Source: Cellvibrio mixtus subsp. mixtus J3-8 (GTDB taxonomy: Bacteria; Pseudomonadota; Gammaproteobacteria; Pseudomonadales; Cellvibrionaceae). From it: a stretch of 64,000 bases of DNA. Where the stretch lies: contig NZ_KN266208.1 in the NCBI RefSeq assembly GCF_000766945.1, positions 471,605-535,604 of the forward strand, read 5' to 3'. Position 1 is the first letter of the stretch, and each line of letters begins with the position of its first letter. Below are positions 47,846 to 56,640 of this stretch, piece after piece. The notes below the pieces were generated by a model. That model made no database searches and had not been told where the DNA came from. It saw only the letters and a program-made list of their open reading frames with translations. The position numbers and the translations under genes are program-made.

Positions 47846-49027
47846 ATGGGTTCATATAAATTGCCGCTGAAGACTACCATTGACTGCCTGGCTGCCAAAG
47901 CACGCCCCGGTCGCCTGCTGTTGACCTTGCTAGTGGCATTCAGTTCATCGCTCGTTTGCGTAAACAGCTCTGCTGGCCCATCTATTGTTCCCGATGACAT
48001 TGCTTACAAACCCAAAACCGCACCAGCAGAAACAAACATGGGGGATGTCATAGTTGGCACAGCCGACTTGCCTGGAAATCCTTCGTCATCAACAGCCACG
48101 ACGCAACCGGCCCAGCCACCAACAACGCAAACCACAGAATACATGGGCAACAACCTCTGCCCTGACCATAGCGGCGCCCACATCAATTTACAAAAATCAC
48201 TGACGATCACACGTTTCCTGCGCGCCACGCCCTACAGCGCCAATGCAGGAAATTTATTTGCGGCCGAAAGCGAAATTCCCGCACTAATTCGCACACAACT
48301 GAACGAAAACTTCCAAAGCATCAGCCCAAACGTATTGGCATTTGGCTTTGCTGATGCAGGATCAAATGAAACACAGCTTAAGCAACAAGCGCAAAAAATT
48401 GCACGGCAGGCACGCACCCAATTTGTATTGAGCGGCACTATTGATGACATGAGCATGAGCGCCCCCAACGCCACTTACAACCCTAACCTTTATCGCCAGG
48501 CGGCCAATCTTTTTCATGATGTCACCACCATTAAAAAATTTGACAAGCGCACACGCATACTGAATCTTTCTGTGCAATTGCGCGATGGTTTCACCGGCGA
48601 GTTGTTATTCAATAAACAATTTTCTACATCAGGCATCTGGAATACCCGCGAACCAATCGGTTTTGATTCACCCGCGTTTTATAAAACACACTATGGCAAA
48701 CAAATAAAATCACTCACTGAAAAAATCAGTAAAGACGTCGCACAGGTTGTTCATTGCCAACCCTTTATGGCCAGCATCGATTCACAACCGGGACAAGCGC
48801 AAATTGTTTTGCACGGTGGCGCCAATAACGGTTTACATGCGGGGGATACACTCAGCCTGTACCAGGTTGTTGTTGTAGGTTCAAACACCGAATACCAGGT
48901 CAATGAAACACGCCTGGTAAAACGTGATACGCGCTTGCACCTCAGTGAAGTTTATCCTTCACACAGCGTAGCGCAGGTTGAGGGAGGGAGTTATTTGAAC
49001 GGCCATTACCTGGCCGTTGGTGAGTAA
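47846..49027 (+). CDS. FlgT-like exported protein
   Basis: A 393-residue exported protein. The N-terminus is basic and then hydrophobic (LLLTLLVAFSSSLVCV), followed by a Thr/Pro/Ala-rich spacer (~65-97). From ~104 a domain opens with LCPDHSGAHINLQKSLTITRF and continues through IPALIRTQLNE and ARTQFVLSGTIDDM. This resembles the middle domain of FlgT, the H-ring protein of Vibrio flagellar motors. The C-terminal ~90 residues (AQIVLHGGANNGLHAGDTLSLYQ) match the SH3-like FlgT C-terminal domain. No other flagellar gene lies nearby, so a flagellar role is uncertain. It abuts the convergent halogenase-like gene with no gap. Confidence 0.68.
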   Translation: MGSYKLPLKTTIDCLAAKARPGRLLLTLLVAFSSSLVCVNSSAGPSIVPDDIAYKPKTAPAETNMGDVIVGTADLPGNPSSSTATTQPAQPPTTQTTEYMGNNLCPDHSGAHINLQKSLTITRFLRATPYSANAGNLFAAESEIPALIRTQLNENFQSISPNVLAFGFADAGSNETQLKQQAQKIARQARTQFVLSGTIDDMSMSAPNATYNPNLYRQAANLFHDVTTIKKFDKRTRILNLSVQLRDGFTGELLFNKQFSTSGIWNTREPIGFDSPAFYKTHYGKQIKSLTEKISKDVAQVVHCQPFMASIDSQPGQAQIVLHGGANNGLHAGDTLSLYQVVVVGSNTEYQVNETRLVKRDTRLHLSEVYPSHSVAQVEGGSYLNGHYLAVGE

Positions 49028-50554
49028 TTAATTTTTCGATGATCCAGGATCAAAACCATAATGCTCGGCCAGGTATTCATCATGGCTGGGCAAACTTTTC
49101 ACCATATTAAAAATCGCCGAGCGCGCAAGTTTTAACGTTTCACTAATCTGCTGGTAATCAAGGTTATCAATACGTGGATTATATTTTTGCGGGCGAATTC
49201 CCATCCCTTCAAATACCGATTGCCAACTGGCAGCGCGAAATAATTGGTCGTTGTCTTCGCGTAAAATTCCATGGCCGCGAAATAACTCAATTCGCTCGCG
49301 CAGTGAATCCGGCAATTGCATCGTTTTACACCAGCGCCAGAATTCCGTGTCATCGCGCTCGGTGGTGCAATAGTGGAGCACAATAAAATCGCGCACTTCT
49401 TCATAATCTGCGGTCATGCGCCGATTATATTCGCGCTGCAAACTGGGCTCACAATCGGCATCAGGAAAAAAGCGTAAAAAGAAATCCATTCCTCGCGCAA
49501 TCAAATGAATCGCGGTTGATTCCAGCGGCTCAATAAAACCGCCAGACAAACCCAGCGCAAGGCAATTGTCTTTCCAGAACGCTTTGCGGCGACCGGTATT
49601 AAATGTAATCACTCGCGGATCATTAATGCGCGGCGCATCCAGATTTTTCAGTAGTGTGGTTTTTGCTTCGGCATCAGTGCAAAAACGACTGGAATATACG
49701 TAGCCGTGACCAGTGCCATTGCGCAATGGAATTCGCCACGCCCAACCGGATTTGCGCGCAGTTGCCGTGGTATAGGGCATGCGCGAACCTGCCTTTTCTG
49801 TTTTTACCACATAAGCGCGATCACACGGCAAATAGTGCGACCAATCCTCAAATTCCACCCCCATGGCTTTTTCGATCAATAACCCTTTGAACCCGGAACA
49901 ATCGATAAAAAAATCACCGTGAATTTTGCGACCATCCGATAGCTCTAATGCATCGATAAAACCATTGTCTTTACGCAATACATTTACGCAGTTGCCTTCA
50001 CTGCGCTTTACGTTGCGTGCTTCAGCATAGCGGCGCAGATAAGCAGCGACTAATTTTGCATCCAAATGAACGGCGTACCCGGCCCCACCAATCGGCGTGT
50101 TCATCGCCTGGGACGGCAGGAAAAATTTTTCTTGCGCGGCCATCACAGCGCAGGGAGAAAAATCCTGCAAATCATAGGCCTCGCCTTCTTTGGTCGCTTT
50201 CAACCAGCACTGATAAAAATCCTGGGAGCCAATGCGCTTTCCCAAAGTGCCGTAAGGATGGAAATAGGATTGGTTTTTGGTTCGCCAATCGACAAATTTA
50301 ATACCGAGTTTGTAGCAGGCCTGGGTCTCGCGAATAAATTCTTCTTCATCAATGCCGAGGCTGGTAACCAACCGGACAACAGGAGGGATCGTGGATTCGC
50401 CCACACCGATAGAACCAATTTCTTCCGACTCTACTAATTCAATTTCGCAAAACCCGGGCCTCAAATGTGCGGCCAGCATGGATGCAGCAATCCAGCCGGA
50501 GGTACCGCCACCGAGGATGACAATTTTTTTCAGGGGATTAATACTTGCTGTCAT
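49028..50554 (-). CDS. Tryptophan-halogenase-like FAD-dependent enzyme
   Basis: A 508-residue flavin-dependent halogenase-family protein (PrnA/BrvH-like). Visible marks are the FAD motif GGGTSG (15-20), the probable catalytic Lys82 in CYKLGIKFVDW, the halogenase signature WAWRIP (271-276) and the conserved Glu in GGFIEPLESTAIHL. All residues needed for HOCl transfer therefore appear to be present. In Cellvibrio- and Caulobacter-like bacteria, members of this family often accompany TonB receptors of carbohydrate loci; here none is adjacent, nor are other secondary-metabolism genes. Reduced FAD would have to come from a reductase encoded elsewhere. Native substrate unknown. Confidence 0.88.
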   Translation of the reverse strand: MTASINPLKKIVILGGGTSGWIAASMLAAHLRPGFCEIELVESEEIGSIGVGESTIPPVVRLVTSLGIDEEEFIRETQACYKLGIKFVDWRTKNQSYFHPYGTLGKRIGSQDFYQCWLKATKEGEAYDLQDFSPCAVMAAQEKFFLPSQAMNTPIGGAGYAVHLDAKLVAAYLRRYAEARNVKRSEGNCVNVLRKDNGFIDALELSDGRKIHGDFFIDCSGFKGLLIEKAMGVEFEDWSHYLPCDRAYVVKTEKAGSRMPYTTATARKSGWAWRIPLRNGTGHGYVYSSRFCTDAEAKTTLLKNLDAPRINDPRVITFNTGRRKAFWKDNCLALGLSGGFIEPLESTAIHLIARGMDFFLRFFPDADCEPSLQREYNRRMTADYEEVRDFIVLHYCTTERDDTEFWRWCKTMQLPDSLRERIELFRGHGILREDNDQLFRAASWQSVFEGMGIRPQKYNPRIDNLDYQQISETLKLARSAIFNMVKSLPSHDEYLAEHYGFDPGSSKN

Positions 50555-50611
50555 AGATTATTTGGCTCGAACGCAATTGCACATTCGCTAACTGATGCAA
50601 TCAAAAATTGG

Positions 50612-51577
50612 CTAACGCACCGACAACATAGTCTGTACATTTTCATCCGGCTCGGTGGTGAAATTCCAATAAGCCCCACTGCAGGTTTGTATTGCTTTAC
50701 GCAAAACATCAATCGCCTTATGCCGCGGGAAGCTGGCGCGCCACGCCAACGCCAAACGGCGCTGGCTTCCGGGAATTGCCAGAGGTCGTGCTACCAAGCG
50801 GTTCGTCTGGCACAAATTCGCCTCCGCTGCAGAGCGCGGCAATATACTCAAGCCTAGTCCCGCTGCAACCATATATCGAAGGGTTTCCAAACTATTTCCT
50901 TCGGCGCGCGGAATATTAACCACACTGGCATTAGCCTCATTACGCAACGCCGGACATAACGCCAGCACTTGCTCACGCAAACAATGTCCCTGCCCCATCA
51001 ATAATAGGGATTGGGATTGAAGGTCATCGAGCGTAATTTCTGCTTTATGGGCCAGCAAATGGTTTCTCGGCATGATCACTACCAGCGGCTCATCAAATAG
51101 CTCCTGGGTCACCACATCCGACTCACTGAATGGCAAAGACACCAAAATTACATCCAGCACACCGTCGCGGAGTTTTTTACGCAAGTTTTCGGTGAAGTCT
51201 TCCTGCACCAGCAACGGCATTGCCGGCGCCTGTTTTTGGAGATGGGGAATAAGTTGCGGCAGTAAATATGGCCCCATCGTGAAAATAGTGCCCAGCGCCA
51301 GCGGGCTGCCAAGCTGGTCTTTACCCGCTTCGGCCATGGCCTTGATACTTTCCGTGTTCGCGAGCAACGCTTTGGCCTGAAGGATAATTCGCTCGCCCAT
51401 TACGGTTGGTTTCACCGATGTTTTGGTGCGCTCAAATAACTCCACACCCAGCTCTTCCTCCAACTTTTTGACGGCGACACTCAAGGTCGGCTGGCTGACA
51501 TGGCAGCGCTCTGCCGTGCGCCCGAAGTGCTGCTCTTCAGAAAGAATTACGATGTAGCGTAGTTCGGTAAGGGTCAT
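50612..51577 (-). CDS. oxyR: Hydrogen peroxide-responsive LysR regulator OxyR
   Basis: LysR-family activator of the peroxide response, 321 residues. The winged helix contains FGRTAERCHVSQPTLSVAVKKLEEE. The redox pair is present at the same numbering as in E. coli: Cys199 (GQGHCLREQ) and Cys208 (LALCPA), nine residues apart, which supports OxyR over other LysR proteins. The effector domain and C-terminus are complete. It is divergent from a Kef-type antiporter gene, and an OxyR-like half-dyad lies between them, so autoregulation and control of the antiporter are plausible. Confidence 0.93.
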   Translation of the reverse strand: MTLTELRYIVILSEEQHFGRTAERCHVSQPTLSVAVKKLEEELGVELFERTKTSVKPTVMGERIILQAKALLANTESIKAMAEAGKDQLGSPLALGTIFTMGPYLLPQLIPHLQKQAPAMPLLVQEDFTENLRKKLRDGVLDVILVSLPFSESDVVTQELFDEPLVVIMPRNHLLAHKAEITLDDLQSQSLLLMGQGHCLREQVLALCPALRNEANASVVNIPRAEGNSLETLRYMVAAGLGLSILPRSAAEANLCQTNRLVARPLAIPGSQRRLALAWRASFPRHKAIDVLRKAIQTCSGAYWNFTTEPDENVQTMLSVR

Positions 51578-51675
51578 AACAGCCAGATAAACTCAAAAAT
51601 AAATCGTGCCCCAGTGTGCCCAGATATTGCGAATATGGCAAAAGCCAATCCGGATAAAAGCCTTCCGCAAATACT

Positions 51676-51690
51676 ATAGCCAAAAACTAT
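51676..51690. promoter_or_regulatory. OxyR-like dyad in the oxyR / antiporter intergenic region
   Basis: ATAG-N7-CTAT (ATAG at 51676-51679, CTAT at 51687-51690) matches one half of the OxyR consensus ATAG-N7-CTAT-N7-ATAG-N7-CTAT. The second half is not recognisable downstream (AAAT at the next expected position). It lies 99 bp upstream of oxyR and 113 bp upstream of the antiporter gene. Confidence 0.45.
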
Positions 51691-51802
51691 GTCATTCAAA
51701 TTGCCCTTTTTGGGAAAGCTCCCTTAAATAACCCGGTCACAGCCGCCCTCAAACAAGGGCCAATAACAACTATCAACAATTAATAAAAAATCGGACATCG
51801 CC

Positions 51803-53113
51803 ATGCCAATTGCCCAACTCTCCGTGGTATTTTTCTTGCAAATGTTTGTAATCCTCGCCGCTTGCCGCCTGGTCGGCTGGCTCGGACAAAAATACTTTCA
51901 GCAGCCACAAGTAGTAGGGGAAATGATTGCCGGGGTTATCCTGGGCCCATCATTGTTTGGCCTCTTGCTGCCTGAACTGCAAAAGACCTTGTTCCCCACT
52001 GAAATGAAAGGTGTGCTTTATGTAGGCGCGCAACTCGGTGTGGGGATGTACATGTTCCTGGTGGGATTGGGATTCCGTGGCGACCACTTTAAATCGAACT
52101 TTAAAAGTGCGGCGGCTGTATCTATTTCCGGTATGGCGGCCCCGTTCCTGGTCGCCATTTTGATTACTCCGTGGTTACTCACCGTACCCGGCCTGTTCTC
52201 CGAAAAAGCGACCGTATTCAGCGCCACGCTCTTCATGGGTGCGTGTATTGCCATCACCGCATTCCCGATGCTAGCGCGAATTATCCATGAGCGCGGTTTG
52301 AGCCAGACCAAGCTGGGAACCCTTTCGTTATCTGCCGGCGCTATTGATGATGCGGGCGCATGGTGCGTGCTGGCAGTCGTTCTGGCAACCTTTGGCGCTG
52401 GCGCTGAATTGGCGATTAAAACTATCGTAGGCGGTATAGCATTTGCCACCTTTATGATTCTGGTTGCACCAAAGCTCCTTGCGCCACTTGCCCGTGCAGC
52501 AGAAAAACAGGAAACCCTCAGCCCAACCATTTTTGCCCTCGTATTAATGGCATTTATGTTGTCGGCATTTACCGCAGACGCTATTGGCCTGCACGCCGTA
52601 TTTGGCGGATTCCTGTTGGGTGCGGTTATGCCACGCGGCAAGCTGACCCAGGAAATCAAGCGCCAGTTGGAGCCATTTGTAGTCATTGCATTGATTCCCA
52701 TTTTCTTCACCTACTCCGGCCTGAATACCCAGTTAACAATGGTCAACAACGTCGAATTACTGGCAATTGCTGCGGTAATCCTGGTGGGCTCAATTGCGGC
52801 TAAAGGTGTCGCTTGCTGGGGTGCGGCTCGCCTGTGTGGCGCAGACAACCGTACCGCAATGGGAATCGGCGCACTGATGAATGCACGTGGCCTGATGGAA
52901 CTGATCATTATCAATATTGGCCTGCAAGCCGGTGTGATTGGCCCTGCGTTGTTCTCAATAATGGTATTGATGGCCGTTGTCACCACGCTGATGGCATCAC
53001 CCTTATTTGAAATCGTCTACGGTAAACGCGCGCGTGAAACCGGTGAACTTGGGGCGGTAGGCGAGCAGCAAAAGGAAGCGCCCCCCGTAACTGCCGCCGC
53101 CCAATCGACGTGA
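51803..53113 (+). CDS. Kef-type cation:proton antiporter (CPA2 family)
   Basis: A 436-residue inner-membrane transporter with about 12 membrane segments. CPA2 marks are visible: QPQVVGEMIAGVILGPS near the N-terminus, the paired GAIDDAGAW segment with the conserved Asp-Asp of the transport core, and HAVFGGFLLGAVMPRG. The C-terminus is a short charged cytoplasmic tail without a TrkA-N domain, so it is shorter than KefB/KefC. It probably exchanges Na+ or K+ for H+. Transcribed away from oxyR; a redox link is suggested by Kef biology and the OxyR-like dyad, but is inference. Confidence 0.9.
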   Translation: MPIAQLSVVFFLQMFVILAACRLVGWLGQKYFQQPQVVGEMIAGVILGPSLFGLLLPELQKTLFPTEMKGVLYVGAQLGVGMYMFLVGLGFRGDHFKSNFKSAAAVSISGMAAPFLVAILITPWLLTVPGLFSEKATVFSATLFMGACIAITAFPMLARIIHERGLSQTKLGTLSLSAGAIDDAGAWCVLAVVLATFGAGAELAIKTIVGGIAFATFMILVAPKLLAPLARAAEKQETLSPTIFALVLMAFMLSAFTADAIGLHAVFGGFLLGAVMPRGKLTQEIKRQLEPFVVIALIPIFFTYSGLNTQLTMVNNVELLAIAAVILVGSIAAKGVACWGAARLCGADNRTAMGIGALMNARGLMELIIINIGLQAGVIGPALFSIMVLMAVVTTLMASPLFEIVYGKRARETGELGAVGEQQKEAPPVTAAAQST

Positions 53114-53157
53114 TGGCGTAATAACTTCGTCTCTCTATTTTATTTCGCCCACCCTTT

Positions 53158-53182
53158 AGCCCGGACTTATCCGGGCTTTTTT
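53158..53182 (+). terminator. Terminator after the antiporter gene
   Basis: AGCCCGGA / TCCGGGCT with a CTTA loop followed by TTTTT, 44 bp past the stop. Confidence 0.9.
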
Positions 53183-53345
53183 ATGCCCAAAAAACGTCGA
53201 AAAAGCTTACGTTTTAATCACCACCCAAAACAAACGCGAACTCCATCACACAAACAATCAATGACTTACGCGACATGGCGCGAGAATTGCTGTTGGGATA
53301 CAAACAATTGAAAACCATCCCAACCTTTACTTCCGGATTTGCCCT

Positions 53346-54176
53346 ATGCGCTCTCTCAAACTCATCATCGCAGGGTTCGCGATAACATTCGGTATCGTTA
53401 ACGCAGCTGCTGCAAGCCCTATCAGCTTCAACTTGACTGCCCCTGATTCCCGCGACGGTGCCATCAATAGCACTTATGCAATGCAATACAATTACGAAAA
53501 GGAAGACCTTGGACTGGCAGTAACCGGCTGGTCTTACGGTATCAAAACGACCACCACCAAGAGCTGCAAAAAAACCAATCGCAAAGGTGAATGTACCCAG
53601 TGGAAAACTACCACCACGACCAGTCTGAACGAAGCCATCGAGCAAGATTACGTGGGTAAATGGGATGGCTTGGGCGTAGAGAAAGTCGATACCCCCAATC
53701 ACGCAGTTGACAACGAAGCAGGCGATTACGACATGCACCTCCTGTCATTCGACGAGCTGGTAAAGCTGACCACCCTGGATATCGGCTGGTATCAGAACGA
53801 TAGCGACATTTCTATCCTCGCTTTCAACGGCACCAGCTTTACTCCCAGCTCACTTTTAGGCAAGAAATGGCAAGACTTGATCGGCAACGGCTGGGAACTG
53901 GTTGGCAATTACTACAACGTCGATACTGGCCCCAACAACGGCGCAGTTAATCAAGGCGGTGTTGTCTCCCAATATTGGCTGGTAGGTGCCTACAACCTGA
54001 ATTTTAGTAACACCTTCAGCGGTCCAAACATTAACAAAACCAGCGGCGATGATTATTACAAACTCAAAGGCGTAACCGTTGAACGCCCATCAGTGAAAGT
54101 ACCTGAGCCAAGCGCTTTGTTATTGCTGGGATTGAGCTTGCTGGGCCTGAGCATTGCGCGTCGCCGCACTGCCTAG
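53346..54176 (+). CDS. PEP-CTERM protein, exosortase-dependent surface protein XDP1-like
   Basis: A 276-residue exported protein: signal peptide (~1-23, ending AAAASP), a mid-section rich in Thr/Lys with two Cys (SCKKTNRKGECTQW), a domain containing LTTLDIGWYQNDSDISIL and AFNGTSFTPSSLLGKKW typical of XDP1-type proteins, and a C-terminal VPEPSALLLLGLSLLGLSIARRR sorting region (PEP motif, membrane helix, basic cluster). The sorting tail closely resembles that of the PEP-CTERM protein encoded near 11.3 kb. An exosortase should sort both, but is not encoded here. The 232-bp gap upstream holds only the antiporter terminator and leader. Confidence 0.85.
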   Translation: MRSLKLIIAGFAITFGIVNAAAASPISFNLTAPDSRDGAINSTYAMQYNYEKEDLGLAVTGWSYGIKTTTTKSCKKTNRKGECTQWKTTTTTSLNEAIEQDYVGKWDGLGVEKVDTPNHAVDNEAGDYDMHLLSFDELVKLTTLDIGWYQNDSDISILAFNGTSFTPSSLLGKKWQDLIGNGWELVGNYYNVDTGPNNGAVNQGGVVSQYWLVGAYNLNFSNTFSGPNINKTSGDDYYKLKGVTVERPSVKVPEPSALLLLGLSLLGLSIARRRTA

Positions 54177-54200
54177 TTCACACCGCAATAACAGCAAAAT

Positions 54201-54229
54201 AAAAAAGGGCACCTCGGGTGCCCTTTTTT
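54201..54229 (+). terminator. Terminator after the XDP1-like gene
   Basis: AAAAAAGGGCACC / GGGTGCCCTTTTTT with a short loop, 24 bp past the stop; symmetrical enough to act on both strands. Confidence 0.9.
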
Positions 54230-54327
54230 ATTGCCTATAAATCTGTATCGCTTATGATGGCGCCGGTTTTATAAAAATAAAAACATCAACAAGGACAACA
54301 ATAACAATTCATTCGCGAGGTAAAGTT

Positions 54328-55101
54328 ATGCTGAAACAAATCGCCTTACCCCTTGTTCTTGCCTGTAGTTTCCTTCTGTCCAGCCTTGGCGCACATGCAC
54401 AACAGTTCAATGTTTTACTGTTTACCAAAACCAATGGCTGGCACCATGAAGCAATCAATGAAGGTGTTGATGCAGTCCGCAAACTGGCAGTGCGCCATCA
54501 TTTCGCGGTGGACTGGCATGAAGATGCAAGTATCTTCAACGATGAAAAATTAAAAAAATACCAGGCTGTCATCTTCCTGCTCACCACGGGCGATATTCTC
54601 AACGATGAGCAACAGGCAGCCATGGAACGTTTTATCCGCTCGGGCAAAGGCTATGTGGGAATCCACAGCGCATCGGACACGGAATACGATTGGGATTGGT
54701 ACACCAAAATGGTTGGCCGTACGTTCCACATCCATCCGGAAATACAAACCGCCGAGCTGGAAGTTATCAGCCGTAAATTCCCCGGTGTTGAACGCATGCC
54801 AGACCGTTTTTTATGGACTGATGAATGGTATGAATTCGGCGCAGAGCGCATCAAAGGTTTAAATTACATCCTTGCGGTCGATGAGCAAACGTTTAATCCG
54901 GCTGCTGATTGGGGCAGCAAAAAAAGCCAGGGCATGGGCAAATTCCATCCAATTGCCTGGTATCACGATTACGATGGCGGCCGCGCGTTTTATACCGCAC
55001 TGGGCCATTTGCCAGCGACCTACAGTGATAAGCTTTTTCTGGAACATATTTATGGTGGACTTTATTGGGCAGCAACCGGCAAAGGCTTGCGCAAAAAATA
55101 A
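54328..55101 (+). CDS. ThuA-domain protein, exported
   Basis: A 257-residue exported protein: signal peptide to ~24 (GAHAQQ), then a single ThuA domain of the class I glutamine amidotransferase-like fold. Typical segments are VLLFTKTNGWHHEAINEG, VGIHSASDTEYDW, RFLWTDEWYEF and HPIAWYHDYDGGRAFYTALGH. ThuA-like proteins occur in trehalose and other carbohydrate utilisation loci and in cellular surface degradation systems; catalysis is not firmly established. The nucleophile Cys of true amidotransferases is replaced by Ser (GIHSAS). A 34-bp gap separates it from the PMT gene, so the two may be co-transcribed. Confidence 0.88.
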   Translation: MLKQIALPLVLACSFLLSSLGAHAQQFNVLLFTKTNGWHHEAINEGVDAVRKLAVRHHFAVDWHEDASIFNDEKLKKYQAVIFLLTTGDILNDEQQAAMERFIRSGKGYVGIHSASDTEYDWDWYTKMVGRTFHIHPEIQTAELEVISRKFPGVERMPDRFLWTDEWYEFGAERIKGLNYILAVDEQTFNPAADWGSKKSQGMGKFHPIAWYHDYDGGRAFYTALGHLPATYSDKLFLEHIYGGLYWAATGKGLRKK

Positions 55102-55135
55102 TTCCTGACTCAATCCAACTATTAATAACAAGATT

Positions 55136-56638
55136 ATGAAAACTTTCTTTAAGACCTACGCACGATTTATTTATCCTGCTGTGATTTTGCTGGTTTCATT
55201 CAGCGTTTACTTTCCGTACTACGGTAGTCCCCAGGCAATGTTCTGGGACGAAAACTACCACGTTCCCAATGCGCAAAAACATATCGACGGCATGATGTAC
55301 ATGGAGCCGCACCCACCACTAGGCAAAATGCTAATGGCGGTGGGCGAAGTTTTTTTTGGCGGGAATGAAGGGGTCAACAAACAGGCATTGCTGGAAACTG
55401 ACTATCTCACGGGCGATGCAGCGCCACCTACCATGACCTACAAAGGTTATCGCTGGCCGTCCGTGGTGATGATGGCATTTTCCGCAGTGTTTTTTTTCGG
55501 CATTATCAATTGCATCACCCAACGCGCCTGGCTGGCAGCCGCATTTACCAGCTTCGTTATTTTTGATAATGCGCTGGTTATTCATTCGCGCGCAGCCCAT
55601 CTGGATGGAATCCAGTTATTTTTCGTTTTAGGCGCACTGTATTATTTCGTACGGACAGTAACGCAATTCATCCATCATCAAAAGCCGGTGCGCTTAAAAG
55701 ACTACGCTATTCTCGGAGTCTGGATCGGGTTGGGCATAATGGTAAAAGTAACTGCGGCAATTTTAATGTTACTTTTTGCCATACTTTATATCGTTGAGCA
55801 GTGGCAACAGATTAAAACCTGGCAATGGCAAGAATTACTTCAACGCCTGGCAGTTACAGTTCCCTCCGCAGTTATCCCGGTTGTTTTATGTATCTGTGCC
55901 ATTTTTTATATCCATATCGGCATGGGTACAAAAATTGTGGCCAATAAAACCTATAAAGCGTCGCCTGAATATTTAAACCAGATTCGCTTAGGTGATACCT
56001 GGTCACTAAAAACTTTTCAATTAGGCTTGCGTGACAACTGGAAATACATGAGCGAATACGCCGACGGTGTACCGCGCCTAGACGTGTGCAAACCAGATGA
56101 AAATGGCAGTTACGCATTAGGCTGGCCGCTGAGCAAAAAAACCATTAGCTACCGCTGGGACCGCAACGTAGAAGACGGAAAAGTTATCGTTAAATACAAA
56201 TACCTGATCGGCAACCCTATCGTCTGGTTTTCTGTATTGGGCGGGATTATTTTGTCAGCCGGATTGATCATCAGCCGTTATGTCTACAATAATCCGGTTA
56301 AAGATGAAAAGCTCTTCTACTGGATCTGCGCGTTTACCGGTTTATACCTCTGCTACATGATTACCATTTTGCAAATCGAACGGGTCATGTACCTTTACCA
56401 CTACTTCATCGCTCTGATTTTCGGTGCGGTTAATCTAGCGCTAATTTATACCTATATTTATCGCGACGAAGTTATTGCCAACAATAAACACACCATTATC
56501 AACACCGCCTTGTTTGCCGCACTGGTGATCGCAATTTTTGCATTCTTCTCACCCTTCACTTATGGCTTCGGATTAACTGAAGACCAATTTGAAATGCGCA
56601 ATTGGTTTGAATTCTGGAAATTGCAGGTGGTGAGATAA
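55136..56638 (+). CDS. PMT-family (GT39) membrane glycosyltransferase
   Basis: A 500-residue polytopic protein of the protein O-mannosyltransferase family, using a lipid-phosphate sugar donor. The catalytic first loop reads FWDENYHVPNAQ, with the Asp-Glu pair, and is followed by MEPHPPLGKML, a signature shared with eukaryotic PMTs. HSRAAHLDGIQLFF and NPIVWF occur in later loops, and roughly 10 membrane segments are predicted. Bacterial members O-mannosylate exported proteins, for example those with Ser/Thr-rich linkers, which are abundant in this genome. The next gene starts two bases after the stop, indicating coupled expression with a PA14-like protein. Confidence 0.87.
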   Translation: MKTFFKTYARFIYPAVILLVSFSVYFPYYGSPQAMFWDENYHVPNAQKHIDGMMYMEPHPPLGKMLMAVGEVFFGGNEGVNKQALLETDYLTGDAAPPTMTYKGYRWPSVVMMAFSAVFFFGIINCITQRAWLAAAFTSFVIFDNALVIHSRAAHLDGIQLFFVLGALYYFVRTVTQFIHHQKPVRLKDYAILGVWIGLGIMVKVTAAILMLLFAILYIVEQWQQIKTWQWQELLQRLAVTVPSAVIPVVLCICAIFYIHIGMGTKIVANKTYKASPEYLNQIRLGDTWSLKTFQLGLRDNWKYMSEYADGVPRLDVCKPDENGSYALGWPLSKKTISYRWDRNVEDGKVIVKYKYLIGNPIVWFSVLGGIILSAGLIISRYVYNNPVKDEKLFYWICAFTGLYLCYMITILQIERVMYLYHYFIALIFGAVNLALIYTYIYRDEVIANNKHTIINTALFAALVIAIFAFFSPFTYGFGLTEDQFEMRNWFEFWKLQVVR

Positions 56639-56640
56639 CT

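Noticed and set aside
53214..53738. 174-residue minus-strand frame overlapping the XDP1-like gene
   Set aside because: Antisense to a gene with signal peptide and PEP-CTERM tail; no start signal and no recognisable domain.
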